A DNA stretch of 53,500 nucleotides from Cristatella mucedo (taxonomy: Eukaryota; Bryozoa; Phylactolaemata; Cristatellidae), in contig WPIO01000004.1 in the NCBI GenBank assembly GCA_009760855.2, forward strand, positions 14,341,501 to 14,395,000. The letters are read 5' to 3'. This document shows positions 1-10,845 of this stretch, piece by piece. Under the pieces are notes generated by a model, which worked only from the letters and a program-made list of their open reading frames with translations, searched no databases and was not told the DNA's origin. Within the stretch, counting starts at the first letter, position 1, and each line of letters starts with the position of its first letter. A program made the translations under genes and the position numbers.

Positions 1-125
1 GCACGTGGGACAGCAGGAGCAGGGTGAGGGCCAGGTGAAGCAGGATGAGGAGCAGCAGTGCAATCAGCCGCGAGAAGTCGAGGCACATCAACGGGAGGCG
101 AGCAAGCGCCTCCTCTATACAAGGA
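1..125 (-). CDS. Candidate transmembrane exon of the ADAM17-like gene (partial)
   Basis: On the minus strand an open frame runs off the left edge. It reads PCIEEALARLPLMCLDFSR and then a strongly hydrophobic stretch of over 20 residues beginning LIALLLLILLHLALTLLLL. An amphipathic segment followed by a single transmembrane helix is what follows the Cys-rich part of ADAM17. A plausible acceptor is CTTCCCACGAGTAG, with exon start at 125. Position and strand fit, but no family-specific residue proves it and phase from the missing upstream exon cannot be tested. Low-complexity Leu codons could mimic this. Confidence 0.4.
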
Positions 126-1034
126 CTACTCGTGGGAAGTGCTGAGACCTACTCACGACATGATCACCCAACGAGGCAGACCGAACACAAGCTCCTTCTA
201 ATGCACGAATACAGAAAGCTAATCATGCTGCCAGAGGCAAAGTCGAAGGATTACAAGCAAGCAAGATCGCAGGTCACTCTGACGCATAGTCTTTCTTATT
301 TTCACTGTGTGAGCATGGACTGGCCTCCATGGCTGTCACAGCAAACACTGGCTTGGTGGCCACTGGCTGAACCAATTCCTGATTTTGAAAGCGCTCTAGC
401 ATTTCATGTATGGTTCATGCTGACTGTCACAGCACGGTCAAACATTGCATACCGTCACGACATAGGCAGCCTCTGAGGCCAATGGTTTCGCAAATTGTAG
501 CGCAGTGTAGCTTTTCGGCGGCAGCGTCAGTTTGCTTTGGTATGCAGCGTCCGATGCTGAAAAAAAAGATGCATGCACTGTAAGAAACCCGATTTCGTAG
601 CAATTTCTTAAAGAAGAAATACTACATTCATATGCAGCCAGCAGCAAAAAAGCTTTAAACACGATCACGAGCAGATTTACTGAGCAGAATAACAAATGTA
701 TTACAAGCTAGGCTAGCTGCTAAGCTTTTGGTGGCTTACAAGCAATGGATCTGGGCTAAGCTATGTGCAATAATTTTCACTTTGGTTCGCATGCATTCAG
801 GCGGTACATTCTTTTTGATTAAGTCAATCAGCAGATTAGAGAGCAGTAGCCAGAAGGCCTGTGGGCAGGGTCTCTTCCGGTGAGAGCTATCGGGCGTCAG
901 TGGCTCAGAGAGCTGCTCGTCAGGTTGTACCCCTTTTTTTGGTGGCAAGCAGCTTTAAGGTGGTTTTAAGTAGAGAGGAATGCCCTCTTTCTTTTAGACA
1001 ATGCCAAGGCTACATTATACACCTGCTTTTAAGA

Positions 1035-1726
1035 GAGGTCGATAATGCTTGCTGGCCTACCGACATGTGCAATCTGGCGCGTTCAGCTGGTGCCAAACTC
1101 TGCAGCTAGGCCTATCTGTCGTGAGCATCGCAGTTGTCACATTACTCCACTTCTCACCGCCCTGCACTGACTACCAGTCAAGCAACCGATCGACTTCAAG
1201 GTTTTGTAGCTCACTTGTAGGTCCCTTCATTCTTTGGCTCCAGCCTATCTCTCAGATCTACTTCACCACCAGGCCAAGAATTGTACCACCCACTTTTCGG
1301 AATCTGACAGTTTACCAATTCCTCGTACAAACCTCAAATCCTTTGGAGACCATGCATTTAGTTCGTATGCTCCCAAAGCCTGGAACTCACTCTTGACTTG
1401 CATCACAACATCCCCTGACGTGACATAAAAATAAAAATAAAAATAAAAATGCACCTATTTAGAACAAAATTTAGTGGGTCCCTGTGATTCGTCCTTTATG
1501 TGCTAATATGCATGCTGACACTATGCATGCTGCCACTAACTGCACTCGTATGCTGATCCTGTGCACGTCATCCTAACCATGCTATTCAGGTTGTTTATCA
1601 AGCATGATATTACTCACCATTAAATTGTGTTTCCCTTTGCAGCAAATGTAAAGGGCCTAGCCTGGAAAGAGATTGAGTTCTCTGAGGGCACTTCATCAAG
1701 TGTATTATTATTATTATTATATTTCT
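1035..1726 (+). mobile_element. CR1/L2-type LINE, 3' part
   Basis: Decayed C-terminal ORF2 (ATCAIWRVQL... NSAARPICREHRSCHITPLL, then SLHSLAPAYLSDLLHHQAK, then SFGDHAFSSYAPKAWNSL), followed by the 3' UTR, the hairpin GAAAGAGATTGAGTTCTCT and an (ATT)n tail at 1705-1722. A (TAAAAA)n insertion at about 1427-1450 replaces the end of the ORF. The gene is inactive (internal stop after TALH). Confidence 0.88.
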
Positions 1727-2462
1727 AGAGTGGCTACCAAAGCAATTATTTTTAAATATGTCCAAAGAGGCCTGCTGAGCAGTGGCATATCTTGGGCATG
1801 TTGCTTCAGGCTCTCAAAATGGAGGTGAGCGTTTTTCTTTACTAGCATATGTCTCAGGGAGGGCCTCTTTGCTTTGGTGCACTACTTTAAGCTCTCTAGA
1901 AATGAAGTAAGCCAATTCTTATGCACTGACCATCTTAATTTCCTTTAATGTCTTTGGTCACCCTCCTCTGAACGGATATATTCTGGGAATCCAAGCAGAA
2001 CAAAGCGTTTGTCCAGTAAACAACGAGTATACCACTAATAAAAGTAATTCTTGTATATATAACCCTAAAGAGAACCAAATCTCCCAATGATGAGATCTGT
2101 CATTTCTGTTACACAGTGCGTTAGTGTTGATAGCTTCAACAGCGTCGTACTTTTGCCTATCCTGGAGTGCCTAAATAGTTATACTAAATACGCTGCCGTA
2201 AGGAAATGTATGTACATTCAGGTGCACAACGGTTCTCCCACTTAGGCCACCACTGCCGTGTTTGTTAATTTGTTTGGAAAATGGAAGGTTTTCTATGAGG
2301 AATGTGAAAATATTTATTGACAACCTAGAAACCAACTTCTATGCTGGTGAAGAGTATGGGTTTAGTGTGACGTCACCGCCCCACGAGTTTGTATTACATC
2401 CATTCTTGGCCAGCCAAAGAGGGAACAGGCATACAGGAATCTGCATTGTCTCTTAGCAATAG

Positions 2463-2632
2463 CCCATGAGGTAAGGTACTTCGTAATAGCCCCGGAGGTA
2501 CTCTTCACGACCTAAATCGTGGGTTTGAATCTTGCATTGGCGATCCTTAATTGTCAACTGCAATTGGCGGTGATAGCTACTAAGGCTCTTTCGCTGCTGC
2601 TATACAAACGAGGCTGTGAAATCATCGTTTAT
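2463..2632 (+). mobile_element. tRNA-derived SINE, family B
   Basis: A diverged copy: GAGGTAAGG box-A remnant, AATCGTGGGTTTGAATCTTG box B, then GCGATCCTTAATTG, TGATAGCTACTAAGGCTCTTTC and GCTATACAAACGAGGCTGTG. It matches the minus-strand copies near 12.4 and 17.2 kb. Confidence 0.75.
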
Positions 2633-2851
2633 TTATGTATTCCACAGAGCCTGCGTGCTGCTGAAAAGGTTGGCTACTAATGTAGGCCGAACCACTTGCC
2701 ACAGTTGCCTGACGATATTGCTCCGAATAGGAGCAATACCGAAAGGGCAGCGCAGTACGCAGAGGTGCTTGAACTCATTCCCAATTGCTGGGTGCTACCT
2801 GCACAAGCGCACGGGGTGAACAGCGCAAACAACACTTAGCAGAAAACTCAC

Positions 2852-3019
2852 TCGTCCGGTAAGCACTTCGAGCCAGCTTCCTTGTAGAACTCGGGGCACG
2901 TCGAGTCCTCACCGTTGCAGAAGGCCTCTTCCATGCAGCTAAACTGCGACTTGTGGCGGCACGGTACACCGAGGGCAGCACTGGCCGAACAGTTCTTGCA
3001 GCAGACACTGTTTGCATCG
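2852..3019 (-). CDS. ADAM17: ADAM17-like exon: disintegrin domain C-terminal part
   Basis: A 168-nt exon (phase 2 in and out) with acceptor TTTGCGCCTGTCGTGCAG and donor GACGA|GTGAGT. It encodes SDANSVCCKNCSASAALGVP, then CRHKSQFSCMEEAFCNGEDS and TCPEFYKEAGSKCLPD. SD-x-N-S-x-CCKNC is near-identical in pattern to ADAM17, and FCNGEDSTCP is the disintegrin-loop equivalent of the family's YC-x-G-(N/T)-S-x-x-CP. The disintegrin domain lies between the protease and the membrane-proximal stalk and helps orient substrates. The next exon downstream was not found. Confidence 0.95.
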
Positions 3020-4582
3020 CTGCACGACAGGCGCAAAGCGGTGAGGCTGGAGAGGCTCTGCACGTGTTGCTGCTCTCACGCGCCTGCGACTTCTCCCAGT
3101 AGCCAGCAAAAATGCAGCGTCCGAACGAATAATCGAGCACAGGCATGCATGAGCATCTAGTCCGCAGAACAGCAGTGCGTCCACATGGGAAATGGTACCG
3201 GTATAGCCCAACGGAACGTGGACAATGTACGAGTGCTTGCATGCTCGAGGAATCGGACTTGGGCAACCACTCCATCCACACTGCAAGAGATGCTCATGCT
3301 GGTCTACTTGCTCGAGTGCTAGGGCCGGAAATCGAATAAAAAACCGTAGCTCACATTGTCGTGTAAAGTGGATAAGGTTGATCAGCCGCTGCCGGCGTCT
3401 CTTGAGGAAATGCAACAGAGCCAAGCTGGCGCAGCCACCATCCAGCAGCCATTGCTGTGCTGCTATCGGCCCTGCAGCTAATTCATTATGGGGTCGTAGA
3501 ATCTATTGAATCGAATGAGTCAACTTGACACCTGCCTCTTGAATCGAATGACATCAGATTCTACTCACAAGGACGACTCGACTTGTCCTCCCCCTCTGTA
3601 GTTCCACTATATCTCAATGGGTATACTAAGTGCTCTCCAGATGCAACTGACAGTTAGGCCACACTGACATTCACGTGAAGGTTGCCGACTTAAAATTCCC
3701 ATGCTGCCTGTAGTCAGTTTAAAAGTGGGTAAATAGGTTCGATAGATAGGCCTGCTCTGCTTTCTTGTGTAGTGGCACTGCTTCTTGCAGCATTCATAAC
3801 CTCGAGATACGTCTTCAGCTATGTGAGCTTCTACGTACGTTGGGGTGGCCTGCCGAAGAGGCTTACTTATCCAAGTAGGACAAAACGATACATAAGGGTA
3901 TTAACTAAAAGCACTCCAGAGAAACTCTGATAGCAGCCACACTGTATACCACTCTAGAACTAGTCACTGAATCATGTGCCTAGACATGTCCCAGAGCTAG
4001 GGGCTCCTTTCATTCTCGCGTGGCTGCGTATGCTTTTACACAGAGCCCTTAAGATGCAGCTGCATTTAATAGCAACCGCCAAAAGTGCCCAGTCCCTATG
4101 CCTCACCATGGCAACTTGTCGGGTGGAAAGGTTACCATTTTCTCCAGAATCAAGTGGCATCACTAGAGGTATTTACATGAATGAGTTGCAATCATGAGCA
4201 ATATTTTGTGTGTAGCTTCTTTATCTGTTGATTTTCTGTTGTGTGTTTTGCTTTACCTGTTCACTTTCGGCTGGTAGTACAGCACTGCCCCAGTTTACTG
4301 TCACACAAACACACAAGGTCAATGTCTGCTGCTCCGCAGGATGCGAATATGAAGTTTGTGGTAAGCCAGGCTGTAATGATTAAGCTACAGCGACTCCTAT
4401 TTTATGGCTCTTGACACTTGACAATCTTACTTCAACGTGCCAATTCGTGTACCCCACCAGATCCCGAAGTCGAGTTAGCAAATGCTCGTGTTCATCACTG
4501 GGAATGAGCATGTTTATGAGCTCTTATTAAAAGCCACAATGGGAATCAGCATTACCATACCATCATCTACTGCAATGCAGTG

Positions 4583-5068
4583 TTATAATAATAATAATGT
4601 ACTTGATAAAGCGCCCTCAGAGAACTCAATCTTTTTCTAGGTGCTTTACATTTGCTGCAAAGGAAAACGCAATTGAATGGTGAGTGATATCATGCTTGAT
4701 AAACAACATGAATAACGTGGTTACGAGTGACAAGCACCGGGTCAGCATGCAAGTGTGGTTAGGGGCAACATGCAACAGTGTCAGCACGCATAAGCACATA
4801 AAGGACGAATCACAGGGATCCACTATATGCTGTCATAAATAGGTGCGTTTTTAATTTCTTTTTAAATGTGGTCAAGTCAGGATATGCCGTGATGCAAGTC
4901 GGGAGTGAGTTCGAGGCTTTGGGAGCATACGAACCAAATGCACGATCTCTAAAGAATTTGAGGTTTGTACGAGGTATATGTAAACGGTTACATTTCCCAA
5001 AAGCAGGTGGTACAATGCTTAGCCTGTTGGAGGAGTAGATCTGATAGATCTGACTGAAGCCTAGGTTG
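4583..5068 (-). mobile_element. CR1/L2-type LINE, 3' end
   Basis: Starts with ATAATAATAATG, then CTTGATAAAGCGCCCTCAGAGAACTCAATC (reverse complement of the LINE 3' hairpin and tail) and the shared 3' UTR. The ORF2 C-terminus includes RNLKFFRDRAFGSYAPKA and PTCITAYPDLTTFKKKLKTH. Confidence 0.88.
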
Positions 5069-5352
5069 GAGGTACTAAAGAACAGGTTCTTCGGACGAGG
5101 GGAGGTTGATACTGGCATAATACAAAAAGAGGAAGAGAATCCTGTTATATAAGACAACCTGGACAAGGCGAGGCTATCTTGCCTAGAGTTCCTCTCCTCC
5201 TAGCATCCCACCTATGGCAGTCAGGTATGGTGCATCGACACTCGCAAGGATCGTGGATGGCTAATACCCACTTCCAAAAACTGAATCGCGATGTACATGC
5301 TGACAGATGTTCAACTGTGTCTTGTAAGCTAAGTGTGCACGGTTCGGCATCT

Positions 5353-5515
5353 GGGGAACTGCTTTTGCATGAGGGGAACAACTTATGCATGGGGAGAACT
5401 GCTTCTGCATCCGGGAGAACTGCTTCTGCATCCGAGAGAACTACTTCTGCATACGAGAGAACTACTTCTGCATCCGGGAACTACTTTTACTTCTGCATCC
5501 AGGAACTACTGCTGC
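5353..5515. repeat. Minisatellite, about 21-bp unit
   Basis: About seven degenerate copies of GAACTGCTTCTGCATCCGGGA. Because the unit is 21 bp, the plus-strand frame repeats the heptapeptide ELLLHPG/R. Located in the intron between exons 5980-6106 and 2852-3019. I do not regard the frame as a gene. Confidence 0.85.
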
Positions 5516-5979
5516 CATGCGGTCTCTGTGAATAGGGCCTCTATTCTAGGACAAGCTGCTTTCGGCAAGCCAGCTCGAACACTTGTGTGCATTATTGGCT
5601 TTTCTTCAAATTCAAGCTCTCACCACAGCTGGTGTAGCAAAGCTCTGATTAACAGGTGGCACATGCTTCAGATGCTGTCGACCCCTTAGTGGGGACCTGA
5701 GCTCAGATTATGAAATATGTGGAGCAAGAAATCTAGCCCCTTTGTAAAACACGGTATCTATATTGGAGGGTACCCACGCCCACATCCTCTTGGAGGCATG
5801 CTTTCCACATACTACTGCACATGCTGCAGATGGTACTTGCTGTTGGCAGGCAGTGGTTGCGTGTACCTTAGCCTGTCCTTGCTGGCTGCAGAGCTATCGG
5901 TGAGTGTTGACTATGAAAGAATGCAAGCCGCTTTTGTCTTTTATGTCCCTCAAGCCTAGCAGCACCTCATTAATCTTAC

Positions 5980-6106
5980 CTGCACGATCCTTCGCCTTGC
6001 AGTAGCTGGAAGTCGTCTCTACTGCAGCACTCGTCCCCGAGCACGCCTGCGTCGCAGGCTTCACCAGTGTCGACTCGGTAGTTGCCGCGAAGTAAATCCT
6101 TAGCAA
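5980..6106 (-). CDS. ADAM17: ADAM17-like exon: disintegrin domain N-terminal part
   Basis: A 127-nt exon (phase 1 in, phase 2 out) with acceptor TTATTTTTTTTGCACTTAG and donor GCAG|GTAAGA. It encodes AKDLLRGNYRVDTGEACDAG followed by VLGDECCSRDDFQLLQGEGSC. The GN-x-RVD-x-GE-x-CDAG and D-x-CC segments are the ADAM17-type disintegrin start. The Cys normally found two residues before N in the (V/L)-C-G-N motif is Arg here (CGC codon, one base from TGC). The final AG joins the next exon's C to make Ser. Confidence 0.95.
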
Positions 6107-6530
6107 CTAAGTGCAAAAAAAATAATTAGTATGGGGCATCTCACAAGTTCACTGGATGCTGAAACTCAACCATATGTCTCCAGCCACCTTTCCCACCATA
6201 CTAGCCCCGTAATTTGCTGGCCAAAACAGGTGCTCAATACTAATTGGAAAGTGCTATGGTAATACAGTGCATGCAGAATGCTTACACAGCAGCCATGCAT
6301 GAGGTGCCTGGCTTATTCTCGACCTCTCAATTTGTCGCCCATGTTTCAGGCTCAGAGTGCTACAGCAAAACAAGCTGAGCCCTACTTCATTATAAGCTGA
6401 ACAGTTCATAAATTCCAAGAATCTCCACCCTGAGAATATAAGTTTTGATTAATCTTCACCTGAATTTGTTGTACAGTAAAGCAAGAGGTTTGCATACATC
6501 AGTGCTTTAGGCTATTTTACTACTACTTAC

Positions 6531-6586
6531 ACCAGAAGCACGTTGAAATCCAGCATATGTAACATGCAGGACCGCACCGTTCATTA
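6531..6586 (-). CDS. Weak candidate ADAM17-like exon joining protease to disintegrin
   Basis: A 56-nt candidate with exactly the phase needed between 7322 (phase 2) and 6106 (phase 1). Donor GGT|GTAAGT is excellent. The 3' end reads ISTCFW, and after joining gives CFWFAKDLLRGN, with the same spacing between this Cys and the GN-x-RVD motif as in ADAM17. The acceptor (ACTGTCAAAG) is poor, and the exon would add about nine residues with four extra Cys. The real exon may share only the 3' end. Confidence 0.3.
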
Positions 6587-7140
6587 CTTTGACAGTATAG
6601 TTTAGCTTCGAGATGGCGAGCTACTCTTGGTAGTACGAGAGAATCCTGTCACATTGCAGGGTGTAGAGCCATGTAGTGCCAATAAGCATGAACTGCTTCT
6701 TAAGGCAAAATCAAACAGGGAGTCCTTTTAACCAATATGTGTGCTGTAGCCCGAGCTTCTATTGCTGACTTAAATCTAGAGTTCAATTGCCAACTGGAGG
6801 TCTGCAACCTAAAATCAAGTGTCGTGCTTTGCACGATCCCAAGCCGACTGCCAAGTCAGGGTGCCAAGGAATCAAGACCCACGCTATGCATCAATACCAC
6901 CGGTCCGAGCTCTTTGCCATAGATGCCAACAGATCAGGGTTATGCCTGCACAGTGGCATTCCTGCAGTGTGACCATGAAGCTTTTAAGCAGCTCTATAGA
7001 GCCATCATAATACCAGCTTACTTGGGGGCTGCATGCCAAAACCGGGGTTGGCTACAGACCCATGTAAAGAAACTCACGTTCGACCACTGTTCACATTGCT
7101 GCCTGCATCGAACTGACCATGAACGTGAGTGCACACTTTG

Positions 7141-7141
7141 A

Positions 7142-7181
<40 letters not shown>

Positions 7182-7240
7182 TTCCCCCTTTCCCTCTCTC
7201 TTTTTCATTGCCCCTATCTCTCTCTCCCTCTCTCTTTATC
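7141..7240. repeat. (CT)n-rich low-complexity tract
   Basis: Interrupted CT repeat with TTTCC and TTTCATTG interruptions; it produces Ser-Leu and Arg-Glu frames that are not genes. Confidence 0.9.
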
Positions 7241-7321
7241 ATCTCACTTGAAGCCACCGAATTGGCAACCAGCAAACATGTCCTATTTGCACACGGGAGC
7301 TAAACAAGTTTATTCCCTCAC

Positions 7322-7385
7322 CACAGCACATGAGCCAGCTGTTTGCTCATGGAATGGCACGTCCTAAAACTTTGCAGGGCTTTGT
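7322..7385 (-). CDS. ADAM17: Candidate ADAM17-like exon: end of catalytic domain
   Basis: A 64-nt candidate (phase 1 in, phase 2 out), donor TGTG|GTGAGG, acceptor GGGCCTTGAATCAG with a weak pyrimidine tract. It encodes NKALQSFRTCHSMSKQLAHVL. After the QAN end of the previous exon this fits the family pattern N-(N/K)-K...F-S-x-C-S followed by a helix, and supplies the Cys that pairs with the GCG Cys of exon 9493. There is a two-residue length difference from human ADAM17. Phase 2 out does not join 6106 (phase 1 in), so another exon must lie between. Confidence 0.55.
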
Positions 7386-7794
7386 CTGATTCAAGGCCCG
7401 CACGCCTGTGAGCCTGATTGAGCCAACTTTTCATATGCTGCCGCTGCGACCTCCAGCTCTCGAGGTGGCCCCTACACTCCTAGCTGAGATACGGTAAGCA
7501 CGTGACTGCCAAACTCACTTCCACAATTCTTGCTAATAGACTATATTTATTCCATTCGGGTGCCTTCTGTGGTGATTTTTTCCAGCCGTTCAACGCAGCT
7601 ACTTATATGCTACTTATCTGTGTGTCCATGACCTTTGTACGGATTCAGCTATGCCTCTTACTTGTTCATTGTTGTAGGAGACAAGTCTGTTGGCTACCTT
7701 GTGCTCACTGAAAGCTGCTTGGGCTTTGAGTGCGCTACTCTCTTGCTTTACTTCCAGTAAGTAAGGCTTATCGGTCACTATCATCAAAACTGCC

Positions 7795-8085
7795 ACGTTA
7801 AGTCACTTCTCATCAATCTTCAGAGGCCACCTATCGTCCTTACTTCAAGGTCCTGTCACTTACCTTCAGGTCTGTCCATTCTCTTGTTTCGGTATACCTA
7901 CCTGAATTTGGTTCACTTCAGGCCTACCGTGCCACACCTACTCTTCTAACTCTGGTCGATTACTTGTGCTTCTGGAACTCACTACCCCGACATAACGTCA
8001 TCTGATTCGACTAAATTCAAAAATAAGCTAAAAATCTACCCGCTCCACACAGCCTTTGCACTATCCCAGTGAATTGTCCTTTGAT
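7795..8085 (+). mobile_element. LINE ORF2 C-terminal fragment, second subfamily
   Basis: Frames read FKVLSLTFRSVHSLVSVYLP and, further on, YLCFWNSLPRHNV, the homologue of the LINE 'FKVLSLTFRSLHSLAPAYL ... WNSLP' block, with frameshifts. From 8085 to about 8400 I see no further recognisable content. Confidence 0.7.
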
Positions 8086-8404
8086 AGGAGTAAGCATTGT
8101 AAACTGTGCATGTCGTGGCTAAGAGAGACAGCAACACGTTTTGTATAGCGCTTCACTGGACTTGTCTTTGTTCCTGTGTGCATGGCTTACCCGTGCATGA
8201 TTGATTGAGTGCTACTGACCAGGGATCCCACTAATTGGCGGCGGAAAGTCTTTTGCCCGCTTTAGCGTCTTAGCATGATAAGTGTCTGCTTTTATATGCT
8301 TGCCAGAGCAATGTACCCTACTTTTCATTGATTATCGGTTTTGTTTCAATTGCAGTAAGTTGTAATGTATTCTATCTCCGTCAGTAACCCCACAAAGTCA
8401 TAAA

Positions 8405-8890
8405 GACCATGTGGGTGTTATGCAGGAGAGTTTTGTATAGCGCACTCACAGCCTAAGCGGCTTTCGGTACGCATTCGGTAGCCAACAGACTTCGTCTCAC
8501 GCAACAGAGAGAAAGTGGGAAGCATAGCAGAGTTAGGAGAGCAGTTGAGGTAGTGAGTAGCATGGAAGTAGCAGTTCAGGACCGCTGAAAAAGATGTGCC
8601 ATAGTCGGCAGTTGGAGAGTAGATGTCGTTGCGCAAGAATTGTGGAAGCGAGTTCCAGTCTAGGACCTGCAGAGCTAAAGCTTCTGTCGCCAACTGTCTT
8701 TAAGTGGAGGAATGGGAGAGCTAATTTATTGTCCACACAGGACCTCAGGGTACGAACAGGCTGAAACTGATGCAGCAGTTGAGCTAGGTATGAAGGAGCC
8801 AAGCTGTGGGTCAGTGTAAGAACTTTGCTCTGTATCCTTTGCTCAATCGGCAACCATCCTAGCTCTTCCAGCAAAGGTGACACGTGCTCA
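8405..8890 (-). mobile_element. LINE ORF2 C-terminal fragment, second subfamily
   Basis: The minus-strand frame reads LEELGWLPIEQRIQSKVLTL, THSLAPSYLAQLLHQFQPVR and TVGDRSFSSAGPRLEL, the same ORF2 end as the other LINEs but clearly a different lineage. A related fragment is at 38575-38725. Confidence 0.8.
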
Positions 8891-9115
8891 ATGAATAGCG
8901 ATTAAGCTTTCTTTAGCTGCTCTACAAAAGACTTAATTTCATTATTATTATTATTCTTATTGTATCATTAATATTAAGTATTGAATGAATTTACAGAGTT
9001 AGATAGATACTATGAGACCAATAAAGCCACTAGGCAATAGTGGGTGCATTCACACTGTGAACGGCAATGGCTGAGAGCGATTGCATACATGACGGCTCAT
9101 GGCAGAATCGAAGGA

Positions 9116-9118
<3 letters not shown>

Positions 9119-9191
<73 letters not shown>
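9119..9191. repeat. (CT)n microsatellite
   Basis: About 36 uninterrupted CT dinucleotides. It is in the intron upstream, in transcript order downstream, of exon 9383-9493, less than 200 bp from its donor. Confidence 0.97.
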
Positions 9192-9195
<4 letters not shown>

Positions 9196-9382
9196 ACCTT
9201 GAAAGCATTCCTTTGCATTCCTTATCAGAGCTGCTCTGATTTCCTTTTTGCTGCACTCTGAAAATATCTGCGTATAGCAATCAAAACATTAGACACACTG
9301 CAGAAGCTTCTGGTATGCCACGCATTTCACGTTATGCGTTTCTCAGAAGCTAAGCCAGTACTTTACACAAAACGCACCTTAC

Positions 9383-9493
9383 TGTTAGCCTGAATGTGGG
9401 CTGGGGCAAACTCGTTCATGATGTAGCTGCCGCCGATGGGATCAGGTCCACATCCTTGAATGTCTTTATCGTGGTTGCTGCCCCAATTGTGAC
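9383..9493 (-). CDS. ADAM17: ADAM17-like exon: second half of zinc motif (GHNWGSNHD) and Met-turn
   Basis: A 111-nt exon (phase 1 in, phase 1 out) with acceptor TCGTTTACACAG and donor AACA|GTAAGG. With the previous exon it completes HELGHNWGSNHD, the full HExxHxxGxxHD zinc motif with catalytic Glu and three His ligands. Then come DIQGCGPDPIGGSYIMNEFA and PAHIQAN. The Y-I-M residues form the Met-turn below the active site. All catalytic residues are intact, so the enzyme is predicted to be active. Confidence 0.96.
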
Positions 9494-9702
9494 CTGTGTA
9501 AACGATAGGCCTTCTCAGCACCCCTGCTGGAGATCGAGCAGCAAGTGAGGCATGATAGGGAAGCTTTCCTGGAGCTGATACCGGTGCTGATGCATTTCAT
9601 TGTACCTAAACTTGGAGCGACCTTCCAAAAGGAAAAGAATCAGCAGTGGCTTGGGCATACACACCGGAGGGGGACGATTTTAGAAACCTACGAGTCTATC
9701 TA

Positions 9703-9848
9703 ATAAATTAATAATATATAATTCATTTTTATAGTGCCCTATGAGAATTTAATCTCCATTCAGGAGCTTTACATATGCCACCAGGCTCGAGCCCACGACC
9801 TCGGCCAAACCTTGCTCTGGGCGTGCACCTTAACCACTGGGCCAAATT
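9703..9848 (-). mobile_element. tRNA-derived SINE, family A
   Basis: Reading the minus strand: TTTGGCCCAGTGGTTAAGGTGC (box A), GAGGTCGTGGGCTCGAGCCTG (box B), then CTCCTGAATGGAGATTAAATTCTC and AGGGCACTATAAAAATGAATT, an AT-rich tail. Confidence 0.85.
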
Positions 9849-10073
9849 AGCATGGCATCTGCAATCTTATCCTTATGCAAAGCCTTCACATTACCATTCA
9901 GTGAAATGCTAAACTCTTACGAAATAAGAAGTATTAAGTACCAGCCCACCTATCCAAAAAGAAGTACACAAGTACGACATTGTACTGCAGCAGTGAATGG
10001 CTCCTACAATGTACAATTTTATTTCAATACCTGAACTACTATCATTACATGTAAAAATAAAGAGATCATAATA

Positions 10074-10150
10074 TAATCATCATAATAATATCACATTTGT
10101 ATAGGAACCTTTGAGCACTTAATCATTTTCTAAGCACTTGAGATGTCCAT
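10074..10150 (-). mobile_element. LINE 3' end fragment
   Basis: ATCATAATAATATC tail followed by the inverted hairpin TTTGAGCACTTAATCATTTTC and AGCACTTGAGATG; strongly decayed. Confidence 0.6.
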
Positions 10151-10462
10151 GGATGGGGTCAGTAACTTGCTTTGAAGAATCCGGCCATGCTTTAAGAAAA
10201 TAATAAGAAGGAACTCAAATGCAAGTGACTCGTTGAATGCACAAGGGAGGCACCTATACACATTATCTGAGAGAAACCACAACCCAGAATGAATAAATAG
10301 CTACATAGAGCTTACCATAGAGGAAGATTGGACTTAACCACCAGTGAACTTCAAAATAAAGAATGACCAAAAATTTAAAAAGATGACTTTAATGCCCTGA
10401 CATAATGCCCAGATGATTGCACATGTCTGCTAGCACTCACATGCTGAGCACTTAGGCATAAA

Positions 10463-10845
10463 TTAGTATAATAATAATAATATATTCACATAGCACCATT
10501 AGAAAACTCAATTTCCATCTAGGTACTTTACAAATGCTGTAATGAGAGCATAATCGAATGGTTAGTGGTAGCATGCTCAATGTCAGCAAGCATAACCTGG
10601 TTAAAGGTGACATGCACAGGGTCAGCATGCAATTATGGATAGTGGCATCATGCACAGTGTCAGTACCCATAAGCACACAAAGGACGAATCACATGGACCC
10701 GCTAAATACTGTGATAATCAGATACGTTTTTAGCTTCTTTTTAAATGTCAAATCAGGGGCTGTCGTGACACAATTCAGGAGTGAGTTACAGGCTTTGGCA
10801 GCAGATAAACTGAAGGATCATGGCATCTGGTTTCAGAGTTGATGA
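10463..10845 (-). mobile_element. CR1/L2-type LINE, 3' end
   Basis: (AAT)n tail at the left, inverted 3' hairpin (CATTAGAAAACTCAATTTCC), the UTR blocks GGTCAGCATGCA and AAAGGACGAATCAC, and the end of ORF2 (TTTTTAGCTTCTTTTTAAATG). Confidence 0.85.

Noticed and set aside
240-380. Minus-strand ASVCCDSHGG frame as the membrane-proximal domain
   Set aside because: It lacks the first Cys of the CxxCC motif and the other Cys of the domain, and has no good splice sites.
2700-2800. Next ADAM17-like exon immediately after a 58-nt mini-intron
   Set aside because: The first acceptor (GTGCAG) gives an immediate stop. The next one opens a frame unlike the membrane-proximal domain.
6200-6245. Minus-strand STCFGQQ frame as the missing catalytic-end exon
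   Set aside because: The spacing to the FRTC Cys is right, but the phase from 7322 fails at the good acceptor, and no donor gives phase 1.
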